Source: Brevibacterium picturae | GTDB lineage: Bacteria; Actinomycetota; Actinomycetes; Actinomycetales; Brevibacteriaceae | Length of the DNA stretch: 13,782 bases | Assembly: GCF_030453725.1 (NCBI RefSeq) | Contig: NZ_JAKDJU010000081.1 | Span: 1-13,782, forward strand | Direction of reading: 5' to 3' | In this document: positions 6,319 to 13,445 of the stretch, piece by piece | How the letters are laid out: each line of letters starts with the position of its first letter | How positions within the stretch are numbered: the stretch's first letter is position 1 | Program-made: the position numbers and the translations under genes | The notes under the pieces: generated by a model | Seen by the model: only the letters and a program-made list of their open reading frames with translations | Told to the model about the DNA's origin: nothing | The model's database searches: none

Positions 6319-7631
6319 GCGGCGACCTCGGCACCGAGGCCGATGAGCTTGTCGAGGAAGTTCTCGTATCCGCGGTTGATGAGTTCGATGCCATGGACCT
6401 CGCTGGTGCCGCGCGCGGCCAGAGCAGCGATGAGGTGGCTGAACCCGCCGCGCAGATCGGGCACGTCGATGCGTGTTCCCGTGAGTTCGGTGGGCCCGGA
6501 GACCACGGCCGAGTGCCGGTAGTTGCGGCGTCCGAAACGGCAGGGAGTGCCGCCGAGACATTCGCGGTAGAGCTGGATCTGGGCACCCATCTCGCGCAGC
6601 GCCTGGGTGAAGCCGAAGCGGTTCTCATACACGGTTTCGTGGATGATCGACAGGCCTTCGGCCTGGGTCATGGCGACGACGAGCGGCTGCTGCCAGTCGG
6701 TCATGAAGCCCGGGTGCACATCGGTCTCCAGTGCGAAGGAGGTGAGTTTGCCGCCGGGGTGGCGGAAGCGGATGCCGGTCTCTTCGACCTCGAACTCGCC
6801 GCCGATGCGACGGAAGACGTTGAGGAAGGTGATGAGTTCAGGCTGGGAGGCGCCTTCAACGAAGATGTCTCCGCCGGTGGCCAGCGCGGCCGAGGCCCAG
6901 GAGGCGGTCTCGTTGCGGTCGGGCAGGGCACGGTGGATGAAGCCGCGCAGGGACTGCACACCTTCGATGCGCACCACGCGATCAGTGTCGACGGTGATGA
7001 TGGCGCCCATCTTCTGCAACAGGGCGATGAGGTCCATGATCTCGGGTTCGATGGCCGCATTGCGCAGTTCCGTCACGCCTTCGGCGCGGACCGCCGTCAG
7101 CAGCACCTGCTCTGTTGCGCCGACGGAGGGGAAGGGCAGCTCCACCTTCGTTCCCTGGAGGCGTCCCCGGGTGGTGAGCATGATGCCGCCGGAGGTTTTG
7201 TCGACCTCGGCGCCGAACTGCCGCAGCACGTCGAGGTGGAAGTTGATGGGACGGTCGCCGATGTGACAGCCGCCCAGATCCGGAATGAACGCTTGGCCCA
7301 GCCTGTGCAGGAGCGGCCCACAGAAGAGGATCGGGATCCGCGAGGATCCGGCGTGCGCGTCGATGTCGACGATCGACCCCTGTGCCATGTCGGAGGGGTC
7401 GAGGTGAAGTTCACCGTCGGGCAGCTGGCTGTCGGGGCCGGATGTGACCCGAACACCGTGGAGTTCGAGCAGACCGGTGACGATCTCGACGTCCCTGATC
7501 TGGGGCACCCCCCGCAGGATGGAGGGTGTCTCCCCCAGCAATGAGGCGACCATGGCCTTTGGCACCAGGTTCTTGGCGCCTCTGACTTGGACGGTTCCAC
7601 CTAGCGGATTACCGCCGCGAACTTCGAGCAT
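6315..7631 (-). CDS. murA: UDP-N-acetylglucosamine 1-carboxyvinyltransferase
   Basis: First committed enzyme of peptidoglycan synthesis; transfers enolpyruvate from PEP to UDP-GlcNAc in the cytosol. 438 residues, somewhat longer than the roughly 419 of E. coli. Landmarks are GAKNLVPK (18-25, active-site Lys20/Asn21), the catalytic loop around GGCHIGDRP (120-128), and the C-terminal RGYENFLDKLIGLGAE. Cys122 occupies the position of E. coli Cys115, the residue alkylated by fosfomycin; mycobacteria have Asp there. So this enzyme is of the fosfomycin-sensitive type by sequence. The ATG at 7631 has GGGAGG 4 nt upstream. It is first in the five-gene envelope run, and a 133-bp spacer with a double-dyad repeat precedes it. 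Confidence 0.97.
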   Translation of the reverse strand: MLEVRGGNPLGGTVQVRGAKNLVPKAMVASLLGETPSILRGVPQIRDVEIVTGLLELHGVRVTSGPDSQLPDGELHLDPSDMAQGSIVDIDAHAGSSRIPILFCGPLLHRLGQAFIPDLGGCHIGDRPINFHLDVLRQFGAEVDKTSGGIMLTTRGRLQGTKVELPFPSVGATEQVLLTAVRAEGVTELRNAAIEPEIMDLIALLQKMGAIITVDTDRVVRIEGVQSLRGFIHRALPDRNETASWASAALATGGDIFVEGASQPELITFLNVFRRIGGEFEVEETGIRFRHPGGKLTSFALETDVHPGFMTDWQQPLVVAMTQAEGLSIIHETVYENRFGFTQALREMGAQIQLYRECLGGTPCRFGRRNYRHSAVVSGPTELTGTRIDVPDLRGGFSHLIAALAARGTSEVHGIELINRGYENFLDKLIGLGAEVAA

Positions 7632-7665
7632 GTTCCTCCCTGCGTCACACTTGCACCCGGTGGGA

Positions 7666-7707
7666 TCCGGACGTGTCCCAGACTAGTCCGGACTCGTCCA
7701 AGACTAG
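7666..7707 (-). promoter_or_regulatory. Tandem 21-bp repeat with two dyads upstream of murA, candidate operator
   Basis: Two contiguous 21-bp units (7666-7686 and 7687-7707) match at 18 of 21 positions. Each contains a dyad GGAC-NN-GTCC (7669-7678 and 7690-7699), so the two dyads are exactly 21 bp apart, two helical turns, on the same DNA face. A further 8-bp palindrome GTCCGGAC (7686-7693) spans the junction. The array starts 35 bp upstream of the murA start codon. The geometry is typical of two dimers binding cooperatively, but the factor is unknown. I could not place a convincing -35/-10 pair. Confidence 0.5.
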
Positions 7708-7764
7708 CGCAGACGCCCCGTAGGTCCCTGATGGGAAGGTTCTCAGACCTGTGCCCGGGACGGT

Positions 7765-8364
7765 TCAGACCTTCGCCGGCAGGGTCTTGGGTTTGAACGT
7801 GGCACGCTTGGATTCGAAGTCGGAGATCTCGGCTTCCTTCGCCAGCGTCAGGCTGATGTCGTCATGGCCCTCCAGCAGACGCCAGCGAGTGTAGTCATCG
7901 ATCTGGAAGGACACGGTGACCGAATCGCAGGTCACGGTCTTCTCAGCCAGGTCGACGCTGATCGACGTGCCCGGGTGGTTCTCCAGGATCTTCCAGATCA
8001 GTTCGATGTCGTCCTGCTCGAGCTGCGCGGCCAGCAGACCCTCCTTGCCGGAGTTGCCGCGGAAGATGTCGCCGAAGCGGGAGGAGAGGACGACGCGGAA
8101 ACCGTAGTCCTTCAGCGCCCACACCGCGTGTTCGCGAGATGAGCCGGTGCCGAAGTCGGGACCGGCCACGAGGACGGAGCCGGCCGCGAAGTCGGGGTCG
8201 TTGAGGACGAAGTCGTCGGCGGACCGCCACCGGGAGAACAGCGCATCTTCGAATCCGGTGCGGGTGACCCGCTTGAGGAACTTCGCAGGGATGATCTGGT
8301 CGGTGTCGATGTTGGCTCGACGCAGCGGAACGCCGATGCCGGTATGTGTGCTGAAAGCTTCCAT
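7765..8364 (-). CDS. leuD: 3-isopropylmalate dehydratase, small subunit
   Basis: Small subunit of isopropylmalate isomerase, which with LeuC converts 2- to 3-isopropylmalate in leucine synthesis. 199 residues, the normal length. Family blocks are NIDTDQIIPAKFLK (18-31), GPDFGTGSSREHAVWAL (68-84, the swivelling substrate loop), and SSRFGDIFRGNSGKEGLL (93-110). The ATG at 8364 lies 13 bp after the leuC stop. An AAGGAC that overlaps the leuC TAA stop serves as Shine-Dalgarno, about 9 nt upstream, so the pair is one transcript. A short direct repeat (GGTTCTCAGACCT at 7738-7750, GGTTCAGACCT at 7762-7772) spans the stop codon. Confidence 0.97.
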   Translation of the reverse strand: MEAFSTHTGIGVPLRRANIDTDQIIPAKFLKRVTRTGFEDALFSRWRSADDFVLNDPDFAAGSVLVAGPDFGTGSSREHAVWALKDYGFRVVLSSRFGDIFRGNSGKEGLLAAQLEQDDIELIWKILENHPGTSISVDLAEKTVTCDSVTVSFQIDDYTRWRLLEGHDDISLTLAKEAEISDFESKRATFKPKTLPAKV

Positions 8365-8377
8365 CAGTCGTCTGTCC

Positions 8378-9868
8378 TTAAGCGTTCGCCGAGGTGGGGG
8401 TCGGTGTCAGTGTCAAGGTGGGCTTCTCGTCGGTCCACGCCACCGGTTCGGCGTCGCGGGGCAGGTCCGTGACGTCACCGGGTGAGGACAGCGTCCCGCG
8501 TACGGCGGTGGCAGCGGCCACGAGCGGGGACACGAGGTGGGTGCGTCCGCCCTTGCCCTGGCGGCCTTCGAAGTTGCGGTTCGAGGTCGAGGCGCAGCGT
8601 TCCCCGTCGGCCAGCTGGTCCGGGTTCATGCCCAGGCACATCGAGCAGCCGGCGAAGCGCCATTCTCCTCCGAAGTCCTTGAAGATGGTGTCCAGGCCCT
8701 CGTCCTCGGCCTGCAGGCGGACCTTGGCCGATCCGGGAACGACCATGAAGCGGACGTTGTCGGCCTTCTTCCGGCCACGGACCACCTCGGCGGCGGCGCG
8801 CAGGTCCTCGATGCGTGAGTTCGTGCACGAGCCGAGGAACACGGTGTCCACTTCGATCTCGCGCAGCGGCGTACCGGGGGTGAGGCCCATGTAGGCCAGA
8901 GCGTTGGCGGCCGATGCCTTGTCGTTCTCGTCGGCGAAGTCGTCGGGGGACGGCACCGCCGCCGACAGCGGCAGGCCCTGGCCGGGGTTGGTTCCCCAGG
9001 TGACGAACGGTTCGATGTCCTTGGCTTCGAGGACGACCTCATGGTCGAACGTGGCGCCCTCGTCGGAGTACAGGCTCTTCCAGTACTCGACCGCGGCGTC
9101 CCAGTCCTCGCCCTCGGGAGCGTGCGGACGGCCCTTGACATACTCGAAGGTGGTTTCGTCAGGGGCGACCATGCCGGCGCGGGCGCCGGCCTCGATCGAC
9201 ATGTTGCAGATGGTCATGCGCGCTTCCATCGACAGGGCCCGGATCGCCGAGCCGCGGTATTCGAGCACGTAGCCCTGACCGCCGCCGGTGCCGATCTTCG
9301 CGATGATGGCGAGGATGATGTCCTTCGCGCTCGAGCCTTCGGGCAGTTCGCCGTCGACGGTGATCGACATCGTCTTGAACGCCTTGAGGCTCAGCGTCTG
9401 GGTCGCGAGCACGTGCTCGACCTCGGAGGTGCCGATGCCCAGCGCCAGCGCACCGAAGGCACCGTGCGTGGAGGTGTGTGAGTCGCCGCAGACGACGGTG
9501 GTGCCCGGCTGGGTCAGGCCCAGCTGGGGGCCCACGACATGGACGATTCCCTGGTCGGCATCGCCGAGGCTGTGCAGTCGGACCCCGAATTCCTCGGTGT
9601 TCTTCCGCAGCGTCTCGATCTGCTTGGCCGAGGTGGGCTCGGCGATGGGCTTGTCGATGTCCCAGGTCGGAGTGTTGTGGTCCTCCGTGGCGATCGTCAG
9701 GTCAGGGCGGCGCACAGGGCGCCCGGCGAGTCGGAGACCGTCGAATGCCTGCGGGCTGGTGACCTCGTGGACGAGGTGGAGGTCGATGTAGATGAGGTCG
9801 GGCGCACCGTCTTCGCCCAGGGATACGACGTGATCGGCCCAGACCTTCTCGGCCAAAGTGCGTGGCAT
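8378..9868 (-). CDS. leuC: 3-isopropylmalate dehydratase, large subunit
   Basis: Aconitase-superfamily subunit carrying the 4Fe-4S cluster. 496 residues, a little longer than typical LeuC. Motifs are TEDHNTPT (61-68), VVCGDSHTSTHGAFGALALG (125-144), and the cluster ligands Cys348 (GSCTNSR) and Cys408/Cys411 (GCSMCLGMN). Residues after about 470 form a low-complexity tail ending in TLTLTPTPTSANA, which accounts for part of the extra length. The frame is open far upstream, but the ATG at 9868 has GGGAGG 4 nt upstream and matches the family N-terminus (MPRTLAEKVW). The IclR-type regulator is divergent, as for mycobacterial and streptomycete leuCD. Confidence 0.97.
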   Translation of the reverse strand: MPRTLAEKVWADHVVSLGEDGAPDLIYIDLHLVHEVTSPQAFDGLRLAGRPVRRPDLTIATEDHNTPTWDIDKPIAEPTSAKQIETLRKNTEEFGVRLHSLGDADQGIVHVVGPQLGLTQPGTTVVCGDSHTSTHGAFGALALGIGTSEVEHVLATQTLSLKAFKTMSITVDGELPEGSSAKDIILAIIAKIGTGGGQGYVLEYRGSAIRALSMEARMTICNMSIEAGARAGMVAPDETTFEYVKGRPHAPEGEDWDAAVEYWKSLYSDEGATFDHEVVLEAKDIEPFVTWGTNPGQGLPLSAAVPSPDDFADENDKASAANALAYMGLTPGTPLREIEVDTVFLGSCTNSRIEDLRAAAEVVRGRKKADNVRFMVVPGSAKVRLQAEDEGLDTIFKDFGGEWRFAGCSMCLGMNPDQLADGERCASTSNRNFEGRQGKGGRTHLVSPLVAAATAVRGTLSSPGDVTDLPRDAEPVAWTDEKPTLTLTPTPTSANA

Positions 9869-9882
9869 GGTTCCTCCCGCTG

Positions 9883-9901
9883 GTACAGGGATTGCCTGTA
9901 C
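9883..9901. promoter_or_regulatory. Inverted repeat in the leuC leader
   Basis: A perfect 7-bp dyad, GTACAGG - 5 nt - CCTGTAC, ends 14 bp upstream of the leuC start codon and lies next to its ribosome binding site. It could be a regulator half-site pair or an RNA hairpin affecting leuC translation. No T-run follows, so it is not an intrinsic terminator. Confidence 0.5.
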
Positions 9902-9944
9902 GTGCTTACTGCTGTGACGGCCCGTGTCCGGGCTTGTGTGAGAC

Positions 9945-9972
9945 TCGATATGGTCATTCGGCGAGTGCCCAA
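9945..9972 (-). promoter_or_regulatory. Weak putative leuCD promoter
   Basis: On the minus strand, TTGGGC (9967-9972) and TATCGA (9945-9950) are 16 bp apart, each matching only half of the consensus. It is the best pair I found upstream of leuC. If correct, transcription starts near 9938 and the leader is about 70 nt, including the dyad at 9883-9901. Confidence 0.25.
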
Positions 9973-9973
9973 T

Positions 9974-10007
9974 GTGCGCTCGACGAGTATGTGCGCTCAA
10001 CGAGTGC
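9974..10007. promoter_or_regulatory. 17-bp tandem repeat in the leuC/regulator divergent region, candidate operator
   Basis: Two contiguous 17-bp units, GTGCGCTCGACGAGTAT (9974-9990) and GTGCGCTCAACGAGTGC (9991-10007), match at 14 of 17 positions. A third CGAGTGC lies at 9962-9968. They sit immediately upstream of the putative leuC -35 box. NdgR/LtbR-type regulators are known to control the divergent leuCD promoter in Streptomyces and Corynebacterium, so this is a candidate binding site, by inference. Confidence 0.4.
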
Positions 10008-10011
10008 GTAG

Positions 10012-10029
10012 GGGGGAACTTACTCCCCC
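10012..10029. promoter_or_regulatory. G/C-rich inverted repeat upstream of the IclR-type gene
   Basis: GGGGGA - 6 nt - TCCCCC forms a perfect 6-bp dyad about 54 bp upstream of the regulator's start codon and just after the 17-bp tandem repeat. It may be part of the operator region or a leader hairpin. No U-tract follows on the plus strand. Confidence 0.35.
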
Positions 10030-10082
10030 GTATCGCATTGCGAACTTGCATCTCGCCCACTGAGACGCGCACAATGGTGTCT

Positions 10083-10799
10083 ATGACAAGCAATGGTAGC
10101 GGCGTCGGCGTCATCGACAAGGCCGCAATGGTTCTTTCCGCCCTTGAGGCCGGACCCGCATCACTGGCCGAGCTGGTCTCACTGACCGGACTGGCCCGGC
10201 CCACGGCCCACCGCCTGGCCGTTGCGCTCGAATTCCATCGCATCGTCGGCCGTGATCTGCAGGGTCGCTTCGTCCTCGGCCCCCGCCTGGCCGAACTCTC
10301 CTCGGCCGCCGGCGAGGACCGTCTGCTCGCCGCTGCCGGGCCCGTCCTCGGCCAACTGCGCGATCAGACCGGCGAATCCGCTCAGCTCTTCCGCCGCCAG
10401 GGCGACCTGCGCCTGTGCGTGGCCGCCGCCGAACGTCCCGTCGGCCTGCGCGATTCGGTGCCGATCGGAGCCACACTGAGCATGCGCGCCGGATCCGCGG
10501 CCCAGGTCCTCCTGGCATGGGAGGAGCCCGACCGCCTGCACACGGGGCTGCGCGGCGCCCGCTTCTCCGCGACCATGCTCTCCGGTGTCCGTCGCCGAGG
10601 CTGGGCCCAGTCGATCGCCGAACGTGAACGAGGCGTCGCCTCCGTCTCAGCCCCCGTCCGCGGACCGAGCAATCGCGTCGTGGCCGCCGTGTCGATCTCC
10701 GGGCCCGTGGACCGTCTGACACGTCAGCCCGGGCGCCTGCACGCGAAGTCCATCACCGAAGCGGCCCGGACCTTGAGCGAAGCTCTCATCAGGGGCTGA
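10083..10799 (+). CDS. ndgR: IclR-family transcriptional regulator (NdgR/LtbR type), divergent from leuCD
   Basis: 238 residues. An N-terminal winged helix (about 12-62) has its recognition region at SLTGLARPTAHRLAVAL (33-49). The IclR effector domain follows (about 80-235). Sequence and the divergent position next to leuCD match the conserved actinobacterial regulator called NdgR in Streptomyces and LtbR in Corynebacterium, which controls leucine and related amino-acid genes. The start is uncertain: an in-frame ATG at 10074 adds three residues (MVS). Neither start has a Shine-Dalgarno sequence, so the mRNA may be leaderless. The family N-terminus favours 10083. A DeoR-type gene follows after 10 bp and is probably cotranscribed, an unusual pairing of two regulators. 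Target genes and effector are inferred from context. Confidence 0.9.
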   Translation: MTSNGSGVGVIDKAAMVLSALEAGPASLAELVSLTGLARPTAHRLAVALEFHRIVGRDLQGRFVLGPRLAELSSAAGEDRLLAAAGPVLGQLRDQTGESAQLFRRQGDLRLCVAAAERPVGLRDSVPIGATLSMRAGSAAQVLLAWEEPDRLHTGLRGARFSATMLSGVRRRGWAQSIAERERGVASVSAPVRGPSNRVVAAVSISGPVDRLTRQPGRLHAKSITEAARTLSEALIRG

Positions 10800-10809
10800 G
10801 GACGACGCC

Positions 10810-11568
10810 ATGATCGCCGCCCAACGCCGCAATGTGATCATCGAGACGATCGAACGAGACGGTGCAGTCTCCATCTCGGCCCTCTCCGAGCGGCTCGAGA
10901 CCTCGGCGGTGACGATTCGTCGCGATCTCGATCAGCTGGCCGAGGAGGGCCGCCTGACCCGCACCCATGGAGGGGCGGTCCCCTTCTCCAGCGCCCGCGA
11001 ATCGACCTACGCGGAGAAGCTCGAGCAGGCCCTGGCAGAGAAGTCTGCGATCGCGCGTGCCGCGGCCAAGCACGTGGGCAGCGGCGACGTCGTGGCGCTG
11101 GGCCCCGGCACCACGACCGAGCTGCTGGCCAAGGAGCTCAGCGGTCGCTCGGGCATCCGCATCGTGACCAACTCTCTCCTCGTCGCCGAGGCGATGGTCT
11201 CCTCCCCCGATATCGAAGTCATCGTCATCGGCGGAATCCTCAGGCATTCGATCCGCGCCTTCGTCGGCGGCGGAACCGTCTCGCAGCTCCTCGGCCTGCG
11301 CGCGGACACCGTCTTCCTCTCGGGAAACGGATTGGCGGGAGATTTCGGCCTCTCCACCCCCGCATTCCCAGTCGCCGACACCGACCGGGCCATGGCCGCC
11401 GGAGCCGGGCAGGTCACCGCCCTCGTCGACCACACGAAGGTCGGTCTGCGCTCCTCGGTCCTCACGGTCCCCAGCGAGGAGATCGACCACCTCATCACGG
11501 ACTCCGGCAGCGAACGCAGTGAACTCGACGCCCTGCGCAAGGCCGGAGTCGACGTCGAGGTCGTCTGA
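10810..11568 (+). CDS. DeoR/GlpR-family transcriptional regulator
   Basis: 252 residues with the standard DeoR layout. The helix-turn-helix is at 20-56 (ISALSERLETSAVTIRRDL, ending in the hallmark RTHGGA at 51-56). The sugar-phosphate sensing domain has LGPGTTTELLAKEL (97-110), the TNSLLVAE block (120-127) and VDHTKVG (206-212, the usual D-x-(S/T)-K site). DeoR proteins usually repress carbohydrate genes and are released by a phosphorylated sugar. A GAGGA overlapping the stop of the preceding IclR gene acts as Shine-Dalgarno, so the two are likely coupled. The next gene, a symporter 162 bp downstream on the same strand, is the natural target. The ligand cannot be named from sequence. Confidence 0.93.
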   Translation: MIAAQRRNVIIETIERDGAVSISALSERLETSAVTIRRDLDQLAEEGRLTRTHGGAVPFSSARESTYAEKLEQALAEKSAIARAAAKHVGSGDVVALGPGTTTELLAKELSGRSGIRIVTNSLLVAEAMVSSPDIEVIVIGGILRHSIRAFVGGGTVSQLLGLRADTVFLSGNGLAGDFGLSTPAFPVADTDRAMAAGAGQVTALVDHTKVGLRSSVLTVPSEEIDHLITDSGSERSELDALRKAGVDVEVV

Positions 11569-11607
11569 CACGCCGAAGCGGATCCGGAATCCCGCTCCGA
11601 CACGGGC

Positions 11608-11654
11608 GATCATAAACAATCAAAACTTTTCAGGTTCGATCACTAGCGATCACA
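11608..11654. promoter_or_regulatory. Candidate DeoR-type operator region upstream of the symporter
   Basis: The 162-bp gap between the DeoR gene and the symporter contains a locally A+T-rich stretch, AAACAATCAAAAC (11614-11626), of the kind seen in sites of several DeoR-family repressors. GATCA(T/C) occurs three times (11608-11613, 11638-11643 and 11649-11654). I could not fix a -35/-10 pair, and no clear terminator follows the regulator gene. Confidence 0.35.
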
Positions 11655-11730
11655 GGAGCTGTCCTCTAGAGTGTCCGTTTGAGGTGGCTTTCATCACAAG
11701 GAGCCATTCACCGAAGACGTTGGAGGAATC

Positions 11731-13428
11731 TTGGAAGACATCCGCCTGGACGCCCAGTGGATCGACTACCTGCTGATCGCGATCTACTTCGTGTTCGTCC
11801 TCGGTATCGGCTGGTTCGCCAAACGCGGCGTGTCCTCGAGCATCGAATTCCTCCTCTCCGGGCGCAGCCTTCCGGCATGGGTGACGGCCCTGGCGTTCGT
11901 CTCGGCCAACCTCGGTGCCGTGGAGATCATGGGCATGTCGGCCACCGGCGCACAGTACGGCATGCCGACGATGCACTACTTCTGGATTGGCGCCGTCCCG
12001 GCGATGCTCTTCCTCGGCGTCGTCATGATGCCCTTCTACTACGGCTCGAAGGTCAGATCCGTTCCGGAGTTCATGCGCAGACGCTTCGGCACCGGTGCCC
12101 ACCTCGTCAATGCGCTGTCCTTCGCCGTCGCACAGATCCTCATCGCGGGCGTCAACCTCTTCCTCCTCGGCACGATCGTCAATCGCCTCCTCGGGTGGCC
12201 GCTGTGGATCGCCCTGGTTGTCGCGGCCGCCATCGTCCTGTCCTACATCACCCTTGGCGGGCTGACCGCTGCCATCTACAACGAGGTGCTCCAGTTCTTC
12301 GTCATCGTCGCGGCCCTGCTGCCGCTGACGATCATCGGTCTCAATCGCGTGGGCGGTTGGGACGGCCTCGTGGAGAAGGTGAGCAATGACGGCATGCTCG
12401 GCGCCGAGCAGCTGAGCAGCTGGCCGGGAGAACAGCTCTCCGGGTTCGCCAACCCCGTGCTCTCCGTGGTCGGGATCGTCTTCGGGCTCGGCTTCGTGCT
12501 CTCCTTCGGCTATTGGACGACGAACTTCGTCGAGGTCCAACGTGCCATGGCCTCGAAGAGCATCAATGCCGCGCGGCTGACTCCGATCCTCGGTGCGTTC
12601 CCGAAGATGCTCATTCCGTTCATCGTCATCATCCCGGGAATGATCGCGGCAGTGCTCGTGACCCAGCTGACGAAGTTCAAGCAGATCGCGTCCACCGTCG
12701 ACGAGGCGGCCGCACAGGCCCAAACCGGTGTGACCTATAACGATGCGCTCCTGCTGCTCATGCGCGAAGTTCTGCCCAACGGCCTCCTCGGCGTGGCGAT
12801 CGCCGGTCTGCTCGCCGCGTTCATGGCCGGAATGGCTGCCAACATCTCCGCGTTCAACACTGTCTTCAGCTACGACCTGTGGCAGCAGTACGTGGTCAAG
12901 GACCGCGACGACGCCTACTACCTCAAGGTGGGCCGCTACGCCACAATCGGCGCCTGCATCGTCGCCATCTTCACCGCCCTCATCGCCGGCAACTTCGCCA
13001 ACCTCATGGACTATCTGCAGACGCTGTTCGGCTTCTTCAACGCACCGCTGTTCGCCACATTCATCCTCGGTATGTTCTGGAAGCGCATGAGCGCGACTGC
13101 CGGCTGGGTCGGCCTGGTCGGCGGCACGCTCTCGGCCGTCGCGGTCTTCGTCCTCAGCGAGACCGGAGTATTCGACCTGCCCGGTCAGGGCGCGGCATTC
13201 CTCGCAGCCAGCACTGCCTTCGTCGTCGACATCGTCCTCTCGGTGATCGTCACCTTCAGGACCGCGCCGAAACCCGCCCACGAACTGCGAGGACTCGTCT
13301 ATTCGGAGACCCCGAAGACCGACTTCGAAGACTTGAACGAACCGAAGCCCCCGATCTGGAAACGGCCGGTACCCGTCGCGGGAGTCGCGCTGGTCCTCGT
13401 CATCATCCTCAACGTGGCCTTCGGGTGA
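11731..13428 (+). CDS. Sodium:solute symporter (SSS/SLC5) family transporter
   Basis: 565-residue inner-membrane transporter with about 13 hydrophobic segments, the LeuT-fold SSS layout. Family blocks are FLLSGRSLPAWVTALAF (40-56), a first-core-helix region ANLGAVEIMGMSATGAQYG (59-77), LGGLTAAIYNEVLQFF (175-190), YWTTNFVEVQRAMASKS (261-277) and AAFMAGMAANISAFNTVFS (362-380). The sugar/inositol-like branch is suggested by the GGLTAAIY and VQRAMASKS blocks and by the adjacent DeoR regulator; the substrate is unknown. The start is TTG at 11731, with GGAGG at 11722-11726, and no ATG or GTG nearby gives a better N-terminus. The serines expected in the sodium-site helix appear replaced by Ala and Gly. 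The small membrane protein gene starts 17 bp after the stop. Confidence 0.92.
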   Translation: MEDIRLDAQWIDYLLIAIYFVFVLGIGWFAKRGVSSSIEFLLSGRSLPAWVTALAFVSANLGAVEIMGMSATGAQYGMPTMHYFWIGAVPAMLFLGVVMMPFYYGSKVRSVPEFMRRRFGTGAHLVNALSFAVAQILIAGVNLFLLGTIVNRLLGWPLWIALVVAAAIVLSYITLGGLTAAIYNEVLQFFVIVAALLPLTIIGLNRVGGWDGLVEKVSNDGMLGAEQLSSWPGEQLSGFANPVLSVVGIVFGLGFVLSFGYWTTNFVEVQRAMASKSINAARLTPILGAFPKMLIPFIVIIPGMIAAVLVTQLTKFKQIASTVDEAAAQAQTGVTYNDALLLLMREVLPNGLLGVAIAGLLAAFMAGMAANISAFNTVFSYDLWQQYVVKDRDDAYYLKVGRYATIGACIVAIFTALIAGNFANLMDYLQTLFGFFNAPLFATFILGMFWKRMSATAGWVGLVGGTLSAVAVFVLSETGVFDLPGQGAAFLAASTAFVVDIVLSVIVTFRTAPKPAHELRGLVYSETPKTDFEDLNEPKPPIWKRPVPVAGVALVLVIILNVAFG

Positions 13429-13445
13429 AGGAGCAAGTGAGCACA

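Noticed and set aside
6252..7544. 430-codon open frame on the plus strand opposite murA
   Set aside because: Antisense shadow of murA with low-complexity Gly/Asp/Glu/Val composition and no domain. murA on the minus strand is unmistakable.
9869..9957. Leucine-rich leader peptide or T-box controlling leuC
   Set aside because: The short frame starting near 9957 on the minus strand has no run of leucine codons and reads through into leuC in another frame. No T-box core sequence or terminator/antiterminator pair is seen.
9869..10243. N-terminal extension of leuC by 125 codons
   Set aside because: The extension overlaps the divergent regulator, is unlike any LeuC N-terminus, and the ATG at 9868 has a strong ribosome site.
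11578..11596. Intrinsic terminator after the DeoR gene
   Set aside because: The AGCGGAT...ATCCCGCT arms pair only with a bulge and no T-run follows; too weak to call.
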